Below are positions 18,814 to 27,145 of a stretch of DNA of 49,717 nt, one piece after another (positions within the stretch are counted from its first letter, which is position 1; every line of letters begins with the position of its first letter). Both the position numbers and the translations under genes were made by a program. The stretch is from Verrucomicrobiota bacterium (GTDB taxonomy: Bacteria > Verrucomicrobiota > Verrucomicrobiia > Limisphaerales > JAIPKD01), in the NCBI GenBank assembly GCA_021733835.1, contig JAIPKD010000015.1, positions 1-49,717 of the forward strand, in the 5' to 3' direction. The notes under the pieces are model-generated. The model was not told where the DNA came from and ran no database searches. It saw only the letters and a program-made list of their open reading frames with translations.

Positions 18814-19333
18814 GCGGGGACGACGTGGATTCACGCTGGTCGAGGTACTTATAGCGCTTGTTGTGGGTATGATCGTACTTGCCGGCGTGTTGAGTTTGAC
18901 GACGTTCATGGTTAGGAGTTTTGCGGGATTATTGAATTACGCGGATTTGGAGCAGCAGAGCCGGAGTGCGTTATCACGGATAACCGAAGAGGTTAGGCGT
19001 GCGCAGACGTTGGTGTCCTATGAAGTCGATAGTGTGGAATTTACCGGGGATGACGGGATAAATTTTGAGTATAGGTACGTACCGGATTCGGAGCGTCTGA
19101 TACGTATATCCGGTGGAAGTCAGGAGGTGTTGTTGAATGATTGCGAGGAATTGGAGTTCAACATATACCAGCGTAATGCGGTGAGTAACTCATTCGATTT
19201 GTATGTCGCCTCTTCGCCCAGTACGGCCAAGTTGTTTTCAGTCAGATGGCGGTGTGTTAAGGATGTGCTGGGGAACATACTGAACACGGAGATATCGCAA
19301 TCGGCGAGTATTGTGATAAGAAACAAGCAATGA
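18788..19333 (+). CDS. Type IV prepilin-like protein (PilW/J-like minor pilin)
   Basis: RRGFTLVEVLIALVVGMIVLAGVLSL; overlaps the upstream pilin ORF. Confidence 0.85.
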   Translation: MECKTIYTERGRRGFTLVEVLIALVVGMIVLAGVLSLTTFMVRSFAGLLNYADLEQQSRSALSRITEEVRRAQTLVSYEVDSVEFTGDDGINFEYRYVPDSERLIRISGGSQEVLLNDCEELEFNIYQRNAVSNSFDLYVASSPSTAKLFSVRWRCVKDVLGNILNTEISQSASIVIRNKQ

Positions 19334-20637
19334 AGACATTGCGTAAACAGAATGGAGCGGCCGGCAATGTGTTGGTGACGGCACTGGTAATGACGGGGAT
19401 ACTCGGCATTACGCTGTTCAGCTACCTCTCGTTGATTCAGACGCAGCAGAAGGTCAACTACAGGGTGCGCGCGTGGAAACTGGCGCTTGCGAACGCCGAA
19501 GCCGGTGTGGAGGAGGCGCTTGCGCATTTGAATCATAGCGGGACGAATAATCTTACACTGGATCAATGGTCGCAGTTTGACACCGAAGAATACGGGATGA
19601 CATTCACAAACAGACGTGTCATGAACTCGGGGCGTTACGACGTGTCGATTGTCATGACGAATTATTTGAAACCTGCCATCAAGTCCGTGGGTTATATGCC
19701 GGTACCGTTGAGTACGAATTATCTCGAGCGTACGGTGTTCGTTACCACGGAACCTGTCGGACTGTTTACAAAGGCGCTGTTGGCCGAGTATTTGATTGAT
19801 ATGAATGGGAATAATCTGAGGACCGACAGCTACGATTCCTCTGATCCGAATTATAGTACGGGCGGGCGGTACGACCCGGCCAAGGCCAAGGATAACGGGG
19901 ACATCGCGTCGACGGCCGGGATAGTCGGGATAATTAATGTCGGCAATGCCGACATCTACGGCCGCGTGGCAACCGGCCCCGGTGGTTCGGTGACTTTAGG
20001 CCCCAACGGCTCGGTAGGCGATGAGGATTGGCATAACGACGGCAACAATGGGATCAAACCCGGCTGGTTCAGCGACGACGTACAAATTTCACTGGACAAC
20101 ATGGATGAGCCGTTTACAAGCGGATATATTTTTAATCCCTCCGGCGGACGAGTGGGCCGTGTCAGGTATGATCATATACTTGATAGCGGGAATTACAAGA
20201 TTTCGAACCTATCGGGTTCAGTCCTTGTTCGTGGCGATGCCAATCTAATCGTGAGCGATAGGCTTCATATGAGCGGCCATGACATTATCGAGCTCGAGCC
20301 GAATGCTTCGTTGAACCTGTATCTCGAGACCGACGCTAAGATATCCGGCCAGGGAATCATGAATCCAAGCTCGCCGCAATATATGCAGGTTATCGGTTTG
20401 CCCGGGTGTGAAAGTATCGAGATGAGCGGAAACTCTTCGTTCTCAGGTGTCGTGTATGCGCCTGATGCGGTGCTTGAGTTAAAAGGCGGCGGTCGAGGAG
20501 TCGATGATTTTCAAGGCGCCGCTGTAGTGCATTCCATCGAAATGCGCGGGCATTATAACGTACACTTTGATGAGAATCTGAAGAAAGTCGGACCTATCAG
20601 GGCATACGTGGTTTCCTCATGGGCCGAATTACATTAA
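19330..20637 (+). CDS. PilX-like pilus assembly protein, likely DUF7305 C-terminus (paralog 2)
   Basis: Extensive identity to 16888-18192 (AWKLALANAEAG.EEALAHLNHSGTNNL, NNLRTDSYDS.DPN, GNADIYGRVATGPGG); ATGA overlap with the upstream gene. Confidence 0.75.
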   Translation: MKTLRKQNGAAGNVLVTALVMTGILGITLFSYLSLIQTQQKVNYRVRAWKLALANAEAGVEEALAHLNHSGTNNLTLDQWSQFDTEEYGMTFTNRRVMNSGRYDVSIVMTNYLKPAIKSVGYMPVPLSTNYLERTVFVTTEPVGLFTKALLAEYLIDMNGNNLRTDSYDSSDPNYSTGGRYDPAKAKDNGDIASTAGIVGIINVGNADIYGRVATGPGGSVTLGPNGSVGDEDWHNDGNNGIKPGWFSDDVQISLDNMDEPFTSGYIFNPSGGRVGRVRYDHILDSGNYKISNLSGSVLVRGDANLIVSDRLHMSGHDIIELEPNASLNLYLETDAKISGQGIMNPSSPQYMQVIGLPGCESIEMSGNSSFSGVVYAPDAVLELKGGGRGVDDFQGAAVVHSIEMRGHYNVHFDENLKKVGPIRAYVVSSWAELH

Positions 20638-20673
20638 TGATTTAACAAGGCCATCTAGGCCAAGTCCGTCTCC

Positions 20674-20696
20674 GGGCAACATCGCCCATTTTTTTT
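20674..20696 (+). terminator. Possible Rho-independent terminator after the pilin operon
   Basis: gggcaacatcgcccattttttttt: 4-bp stem followed by a T run. Confidence 0.5.
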
Positions 20697-20793
20697 ACCT
20701 TATGCATGTTTTCGGCTTGTAACGGCTGATTAACCCCGCTAAACTGCTTCTCATTCCAAGTAGATAATGTATCGAAAGCAGTGGATATAAACC

Positions 20794-23091
20794 ATGAATG
20801 CGAAGCATAAGGTACCTTCGATTATTGTAATCGTGGCGATCATAGCGGTAACCGGCGTATTCTTTAACTCGCGTTTTGCGTCCGATGAAAAGATCGCCGA
20901 CAAAATCTTGAATGCGTGCGAACGAAACGAGTCTCAGGGTACTCTTGACATCCTCCAACCATTGGATGGGACAGTGTACCCGCGTGACCTTGCGCCGCCG
21001 GTTTTTATGTGGAAGTCCAGCGACAACGCCGATGTATGGATGCTTCACATATCCGGAGACGCCGCAGGTGAAGAAATAACGTTTTTATGCGATTCAACAA
21101 GGTGGAGGCCCGACGCAGACCAGTGGCGCCGGATTAAATCAATTGCCGGCGATAGCTCGGCTCGGTTGCTTGTGGCAGGCGCGCTGCGCGATGATCCCGA
21201 GAATCCATTGGCCTCCACGTCTGTTACATTTTCTGTATCAGAGCATAGCGTCGAGGCGCCTATCTTCTATCGCGAGGTTAATCTACCGTTCAGAGAGGCC
21301 GTCAAAGACCCGTCAAAGATACGTTGGCGTTTTGGTTCCGTCTCAAGCGGCGAGCGGCCGCATGTTGTGTTGAAGGAACTGCCCGTTTGCGGCAACTGCC
21401 ATTCGTTTTCAGCTGACGGGACTCTACTCGGTATGGATGTAGATTATGCCAACAGTAAAGGATCCTATGCTATTGTGGAGACAGCAAAACAAATGGTTCT
21501 CACGAATGACAAAATAATCACTTGGGACGATTACCGTAAAGAAGACGGAAAGCAGACATTCGGACTTTTGAGCCGCGTTTCCCCGAGCGGGAGATACGCG
21601 GTCAGTACGGTAAAGGATCGTTCGGTTTTTGTCGCTACCGAGCCGCTCGCTTTTTCTCAACTATTTTTTCCGATCAAGGGTATATTGGCATTCTATGACC
21701 GTGAGACCGATACATTCCAAAGTCTATCGGGCGCTGATGATCCCGAATATGTTCAGAGCAATCCGGTATGGAGCCCGGACGGTAAATACATCGTGTTCGC
21801 TCGAACGCGAGCCAGGCAAATCAAGACATCGGATGAGAGCAGGGTACTATTAACTCCTGAAGAAGTACGCAGGTTCCTAGACGAGGAAAAGGATTTTAAA
21901 TATAATCTCTATAAAATACCTTTTAATAACGGAGAAGGCGGCGAGCCCGAGCCGCTGGCAGGCGCCTCACATAACGGGAAAAGCAATTACTTTCCCAAAT
22001 TCTCGCCGGACGGGAAATGGATCGTCTTTTGTAAGGCGGAAAACTATATGCTCCTTCAGTCCGACAGCGAGTTGTACGTTATTCCCGCAGACGGCGGTGA
22101 AGCCCGAAGGCTGCGGTGTAACACCATGCGCATGAATTCCTGGCATAGCTTTAGCCCCAACGGTAAGTGGCTCGTTTTTTCCTCAAAGGCATATTCCGAC
22201 TATACGCAACTCTGCATGACGTACTTCGATGAGCAGGGTCGTACAACACCGCCGGTGCTTCTGGATTGGTTTACCGCGACCAACCGCGCAGCGAATATAC
22301 CGGAATTCGTACGGTTACAGTCGGGATCAATCGTTCAAATTCGAGAGGAATTCATGGATGATGTCTCTTTTGTTCGTGCGGGCGATCAATTCTATCGCGG
22401 CGGCGATCCTAATGGGGCGATCGAGAATTACCGCAAGGCGCTAGAGCTGAATCCCGACAACGTTCGTGCGCATGTTAAGCTGGGATTTCTCCTCTATAAC
22501 GTCAAAAACAAACCGGAACAAGGTAAAGAACATTGCAGGCGGGCGCTGGAATTGGAGGCGGATAACGTATTCGCTTTATACGATCTCGGACATGCCATGC
22601 TTGTCGAAGGCGATGTAAACAAGGCAGTGACGCTGCTGGAGAAGGCCGTCGCTCTCGCGCCGGAAGGACTCAACATGCAATACAGCGCGGAGCGAATGCA
22701 TCATTCGCTTGCTCGCGCATACCTGGCGAGGGACGAGAATAAAAAAGCGTCGGCTCATCTGCGGGTTGCACTCGAACATGCTCCCAAGAATCCAAAATAC
22801 CATTACGACCTGGCGGTTGCCTTGTCCATGACCGGTAATATCGATGAGGCTATCGCGCACTATACGAAGGCGGTTACGAGTGATGCGTCTGTGGATAAAT
22901 CACCCGTTTTACATAAGCATCTGGCGGAGACCTTCGCCGTTAGGCAGCGTTTTTCGGAGGCAATTAAGCATGCGCAAAAAGCGATTACCATGGCGCGCAC
23001 CCTGGGGAAAACCGAACTCGAGTATCAGGTCATGGATCAACTTGAGCAATACCGCCTTGCAGTAATGCAAATGCAAATGTCCGGGAATTGA
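20794..23091 (+). CDS. PD40/TolB-like beta-propeller plus TPR protein with a CXXCH heme-c motif
   Basis: VCGNCHSFSADG; SPDGKYIVFAR, SPDGKWIVFCK, SPNGKWLVFSS propeller motifs; C-terminal TPRs. Confidence 0.8.
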   Translation: MNAKHKVPSIIVIVAIIAVTGVFFNSRFASDEKIADKILNACERNESQGTLDILQPLDGTVYPRDLAPPVFMWKSSDNADVWMLHISGDAAGEEITFLCDSTRWRPDADQWRRIKSIAGDSSARLLVAGALRDDPENPLASTSVTFSVSEHSVEAPIFYREVNLPFREAVKDPSKIRWRFGSVSSGERPHVVLKELPVCGNCHSFSADGTLLGMDVDYANSKGSYAIVETAKQMVLTNDKIITWDDYRKEDGKQTFGLLSRVSPSGRYAVSTVKDRSVFVATEPLAFSQLFFPIKGILAFYDRETDTFQSLSGADDPEYVQSNPVWSPDGKYIVFARTRARQIKTSDESRVLLTPEEVRRFLDEEKDFKYNLYKIPFNNGEGGEPEPLAGASHNGKSNYFPKFSPDGKWIVFCKAENYMLLQSDSELYVIPADGGEARRLRCNTMRMNSWHSFSPNGKWLVFSSKAYSDYTQLCMTYFDEQGRTTPPVLLDWFTATNRAANIPEFVRLQSGSIVQIREEFMDDVSFVRAGDQFYRGGDPNGAIENYRKALELNPDNVRAHVKLGFLLYNVKNKPEQGKEHCRRALELEADNVFALYDLGHAMLVEGDVNKAVTLLEKAVALAPEGLNMQYSAERMHHSLARAYLARDENKKASAHLRVALEHAPKNPKYHYDLAVALSMTGNIDEAIAHYTKAVTSDASVDKSPVLHKHLAETFAVRQRFSEAIKHAQKAITMARTLGKTELEYQVMDQLEQYRLAVMQMQMSGN

Positions 23092-23297
23092 ACGGTGTGC
23101 GCCAAGCGCCAAGTCCAAAACGCCGATAATCTTCATATTTAACTCTCAATACGTTATTGACCCGATAAATGTAAGATGTCAAACTTATCCAAGAAACTAC
23201 GGAACAGAGGGAAAATTTAATATTACGATCCTGAAGATTTGGTTCGGCTTAGTAGGCTGCCAATTGAGGTTTTTAAATTCAAATAGGAGTAAAGTAT

Positions 23298-24734
23298 ATG
23301 AATAAGAATGGAATGGATAGAAGGAGTTTCTTAAAAGGTACAATGGCCGCAACGGCGGGGTTTATGGCGATGCCCAGCCTGAACGTCCTGGGCGCTAACG
23401 AGCGGATTAATATTGCGGTCATAGGTACGGGCGGACGAGGCGGCGGACATGTACGTGATTTTAACGGTATTCCAAACTCAAGAGTGATCGCCGTGTGTGA
23501 CGCAGATGAGCATAGGATGCAGAATAGCGCCGAAGACGCCGCCGATAATGCAAAGATGTATCAGGATTACCGCAAAATCCTGGACATGAAGGATGTCGAC
23601 GCCGTGATCCTGGCAACCCCGAACCACTGGCATGCGGCGGGCACGATCTTCGCCTGCCAGGCCGGGAAACATGTCTATGTAGAAAAACCGGTCAGCCACA
23701 GCATCTGGGAAGGACAACAAATGGTCGCGGCCCGGCGCAAGTACAAGAAAATCGTTCAAGCCGGTACGCAGCAGCGTTCATGTCCGGCACCGAACGAAGC
23801 GGGCAAGGACATACGCGCCGGCAAGTACGGCAAGATAAAATGGGTTCATTGCATGAAATTGAACCGCCGCTCTTCGATTGGGAAGGTAACTAAGCCGCAA
23901 CCGGTGCCGGATTTCATCGATTACAATCTTTGGGCCGGTCCCGCACCGAAGACCCCGGTTATGCGGAAGAGTTTCCATTATGACTGGCATTGGCAATGGA
24001 CCTGGGGTGACGGTGAGATGGGTAATTGGGCCGTTCATTATACCGACGACCTTTGCAATATGCTTGACTGGAAAGAAGCGCCGTCGAGCGTCATAACCGG
24101 CGGCGGCCGGTTCGTATGGGACGATAACGCGAACACGCCGAACATGGAATTCGCGCTCATGGAGCATAAAGGTATGCCGCTGGTCGTTGAAATACGCGAC
24201 CTGCCATTATCATCCGATACAGACGCGCCCGGCAGCTATCTCGGCAGCCGCGGCGGTAATATTATTATGTGCGAGGACGCCGTTATCAAGATCAGCCGTG
24301 GCGGCGGCGCCGCATATAATCACAGTGGTGACAGGATCAAGTCGTACCGCGGCAACGGCGGCAGCGAACATGCCGAGAACTTCCTCAGCGCCATACGCAA
24401 CGAAGATTACGAGGAATTAAACGCCCCGATTGAGGGCGGCGTATTGAGTACGCTTATTTGTCACCTGGCCAATACTTCCTATAAACTCGGCGGCAAGGCG
24501 TCGATCGATGAAGTGCGCGAGAACATGAAACAACACGATGACGCGTTGAACACCGTCAAGTCCGTCGTCGAACAGATAAACGCCAACGGCGGAGACCTCG
24601 ATAAGATGCGCTTGGGGCCGAAATTGGCGTTTGATCCGAAGACACAAAAATTCACCGGGCCGCATTCCGACGAGGCGAACAAGATGCTCCGTTACGATAT
24701 GCGCAGCGAGTTCGCTATACCTGAAAAGGTATAG
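23298..24734 (+). CDS. Gfo/Idh/MocA family oxidoreductase with Tat-type signal
   Basis: DRRSFLKGTMAATAGFMAMP; INIAVIGTGGRGGGHV; EKPVSHSIWEGQQM. Confidence 0.92.
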   Translation: MNKNGMDRRSFLKGTMAATAGFMAMPSLNVLGANERINIAVIGTGGRGGGHVRDFNGIPNSRVIAVCDADEHRMQNSAEDAADNAKMYQDYRKILDMKDVDAVILATPNHWHAAGTIFACQAGKHVYVEKPVSHSIWEGQQMVAARRKYKKIVQAGTQQRSCPAPNEAGKDIRAGKYGKIKWVHCMKLNRRSSIGKVTKPQPVPDFIDYNLWAGPAPKTPVMRKSFHYDWHWQWTWGDGEMGNWAVHYTDDLCNMLDWKEAPSSVITGGGRFVWDDNANTPNMEFALMEHKGMPLVVEIRDLPLSSDTDAPGSYLGSRGGNIIMCEDAVIKISRGGGAAYNHSGDRIKSYRGNGGSEHAENFLSAIRNEDYEELNAPIEGGVLSTLICHLANTSYKLGGKASIDEVRENMKQHDDALNTVKSVVEQINANGGDLDKMRLGPKLAFDPKTQKFTGPHSDEANKMLRYDMRSEFAIPEKV

Positions 24735-24785
24735 TTTACATCCCGGCTTAAATCGTGTGACAACACGCACTAAGCGTGAAGTGAC

Positions 24786-24832
24786 GTGAAAGGCGCACAT
24801 TCGGATATTCACAGACGAATGTGCGCTTTCAC
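24786..24832 (+). terminator. Strong stem-loop downstream of the Gfo/Idh/MocA gene
   Basis: gtgaaaggcgcacattcg...cgaatgtgcgctttcac near-perfect 17-bp inverted repeat with one bulge. Confidence 0.65.
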
Positions 24833-24920
24833 ATGTTGGGCGGTAACGGAGGAGGGTGACTTCCGCCGGCGCTTACGAGGTTGAACAACACAAAGTTCTA
24901 CTTTTAACTGAGACTGGGAT

Positions 24921-25334
24921 ATGCCGGGTCAAGTTTCCAAAAGCAGAAAATGGTCGCGTGAGGTGATAATTCGCTACGCGCTCCTTCAATTACCTGAGCT
25001 GGCGGTTGTTGTTCTGGCGCTTTTCCTGATTCGGAATTGGATAGATGTTCCGGATTGGTGCTACATAGCGGTACCCGTTGCGTTTGTGATCAAGGACGTG
25101 GTGCTATACCATCTTACCTGGACGGCGTATGATAATAGCATCTCGACAAATCACCATCGCATGACGGGGAGGAAGGGGATCGCCGTCGAGCGTATCGCGC
25201 CCGTGGGTTACATCGAAATAAAGGGTGAGCTTTGGAAGGCGGAATTGGCCGATAACTCCGTCCCAATCGAAAAGGGTAGCGTTGTTTGTGTAAAAGATAT
25301 GAACGGTTTAACACTACGCATAATAGCCGAATGA
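24921..25334 (+). CDS. NfeD-like membrane protein with C-terminal OB-fold-like domain
   Basis: Two TM helices then GRKGIAVERIAPVGYIEIKGELWKAELADNSVPIEKGSVVCVKDMNGLTLRI. Confidence 0.65.
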   Translation: MPGQVSKSRKWSREVIIRYALLQLPELAVVVLALFLIRNWIDVPDWCYIAVPVAFVIKDVVLYHLTWTAYDNSISTNHHRMTGRKGIAVERIAPVGYIEIKGELWKAELADNSVPIEKGSVVCVKDMNGLTLRIIAE

Positions 25335-25433
25335 TTCGGCGTTATGAGGATAAACTGGAAAGCCGTCCGGACGCATACCGGCGGATGCAGCGGTATATGG
25401 AGGGATATCGCAACAAAGCGGACAAATGAGAGT

Positions 25434-26894
25434 TTACACCTGTTTGTCCCTGTTTCGCTTCGGCGCAATCGTCTTCGGTCGCGGTCGTGCCTTGATTACG
25501 ATAGGACACCCTTCGAATCCGAAGGCGTCACGGAGTCTTCCGGCTAGGTATTTTACGTAAGGTTGTGAGAACAATTCGTCGCGGTTGACGAATAGCATGA
25601 ACTGCGGCGGAGCGGTATGGGTCTGTACCGCATAGAAAAACTTGAGACGCTTACCGGTAGCGCTGAGCGGCTGACGGAATTCAATTGCGTCGTTTAATAC
25701 GCGATTCAATATGCCGGTCGAGACTTTTTGCCGGTATTGCTCGGAAACGAAATCAATGGCGCCGAGGAGTCTGTCGAGGTTAAATCCTGTTTTAGAAGAA
25801 GCGAAGATCACCGGCGCGAAATCGAGGAAGAAAAGCTTACTCTGAACCCACCTGCCGAAATCGTCGAGCGTCGGTTCCGGCTCGCTTCCGCCGGACGCCG
25901 CACTTGACTTCGAGCCGGTATCCACGGTCCCCTGATAGTGCGGTATAAGGTCCCACTTGGTAATCACCACTATACACGCCTTGCGCGCCTTTGCGATCAG
26001 GCCGGCAACCTTCTTGTCCTGTTCGAGGATGCCCTCCTCGGCGTCGACGACCAGGATCGCGATGTCGCATGCCTCGATCGAGTTTTCGGCGCGTTTGACG
26101 CTGAAGAATTCGACGGAGCTGCCGACGCTCCTCTTTTTTCTGATGCCCGCCGTATCGATCAAGTTGTAAGAACGCCGGATTCCATCGGTTTCGATTGTCA
26201 GCGGTACATGAACCGAGTCCCGGGTCGTACCCGGTATTGATGAGACTAGGACGCGTTCCGATTTGAGTAATGCGTTGATGATCGACGACTTGCCCGCGTT
26301 GGGTTTACCGACGAACGCGAGGTTGACCGGTCTTTCGGCGGATGAATCGGGGGTGTCCGTATTCGTTTTTATCTCCGCTTTACCGTGTTGAATCAAGAGC
26401 TTGGTTGCGTGATTCATTACAGCGGAAATACCACGATCGTGAATTGCGCTCACTGGATAGATGTAATCAAATCCGAGCGCGGCGAATTCGGAGGAGTTCA
26501 GCTCTATCCGTTCATTGTCTGCTTTATTGGAAACGAGGAGGACGGGCTTGTTTGACGCACGGAGTTGTGCGGCGATGTCTTCGTCCAAAGGCGTAATGCC
26601 TTCGTGAGTGTCGACCACGAACAGGATTACATCGGCTTCGTCGATGGCGAGATTGACTTGTTTGAGGGCTGCGTCGGCCAGTTCATCGCCGGTCTTTTCG
26701 CCGTGCCACATACCGATACCGCCCGTATCAACAAGCGTAAAACAGGCCTCATTCCAGTTAAGGTCAATGGCTATTCTGTCACGCGTAACGCCGGGTTCGG
26801 CATGAACAATAGCTATTCGCCTTTTGGATATGCGATTGAACAACGCCGACTTCCCGACATTTGGTCTGCCTACGATTGCGAGTAAACTCAACAT
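25434..26894 (-). CDS. der: Ribosome biogenesis GTPase Der (EngA)
   Basis: Two GTPase domains: AIVGRPNVGKSALFNRI/DTGGIG and AFVGKPNAGKSSIINALL/DTAGIRKK; KH-like C-terminus. Confidence 0.97.
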   Translation of the reverse strand: MLSLLAIVGRPNVGKSALFNRISKRRIAIVHAEPGVTRDRIAIDLNWNEACFTLVDTGGIGMWHGEKTGDELADAALKQVNLAIDEADVILFVVDTHEGITPLDEDIAAQLRASNKPVLLVSNKADNERIELNSSEFAALGFDYIYPVSAIHDRGISAVMNHATKLLIQHGKAEIKTNTDTPDSSAERPVNLAFVGKPNAGKSSIINALLKSERVLVSSIPGTTRDSVHVPLTIETDGIRRSYNLIDTAGIRKKRSVGSSVEFFSVKRAENSIEACDIAILVVDAEEGILEQDKKVAGLIAKARKACIVVITKWDLIPHYQGTVDTGSKSSAASGGSEPEPTLDDFGRWVQSKLFFLDFAPVIFASSKTGFNLDRLLGAIDFVSEQYRQKVSTGILNRVLNDAIEFRQPLSATGKRLKFFYAVQTHTAPPQFMLFVNRDELFSQPYVKYLAGRLRDAFGFEGCPIVIKARPRPKTIAPKRNRDKQV

Positions 26895-27020
26895 CCGATA
26901 TAAAATGGATTATTCTTCGGTGATTCGAAAGTTAAAAAGACATTCGAACACCCATTCAATTGTCTGACTCAGCCACACCTGTTATCTTCTCGTACCCCTC
27001 GGCACGGCAATTGAAGCCGT

Positions 27021-27080
27021 GCGCCTGCCTGCCGCGACGCCCGCCTGTGCCGGCACGGCAGACAGGGACGCGGCGCAGGG
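27021..27080 (+). repeat. Palindromic protein-invading element, copy 2 (intergenic, truncated right end)
   Basis: gcgcctgcctgccgcgacgcccgcctgtgccggcacggcagacagggacgcggcgcaggg; near identity to 78-137. Confidence 0.85.
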
Positions 27081-27088
27081 AGGTCGGC

Positions 27089-27136
27089 CTGATCCGTCAT
27101 GTCCCCCCCCTGATCCGTCATGTCCCCCCCCCCCCC
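27089..27136 (+). repeat. Two tandem copies of CTGATCCGTCATGTC(C)n ending in a C13 tract
   Basis: ctgatccgtcatgtccccccc|ctgatccgtcatgtccccccccccccc. Confidence 0.9.
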
Positions 27137-27145
27137 GTGCCCGGA

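Noticed and set aside
23298-24734. Specific substrate assignment for the Gfo/Idh/MocA protein
   Set aside because: Family is recognisable but substrate cannot be inferred from sequence alone.
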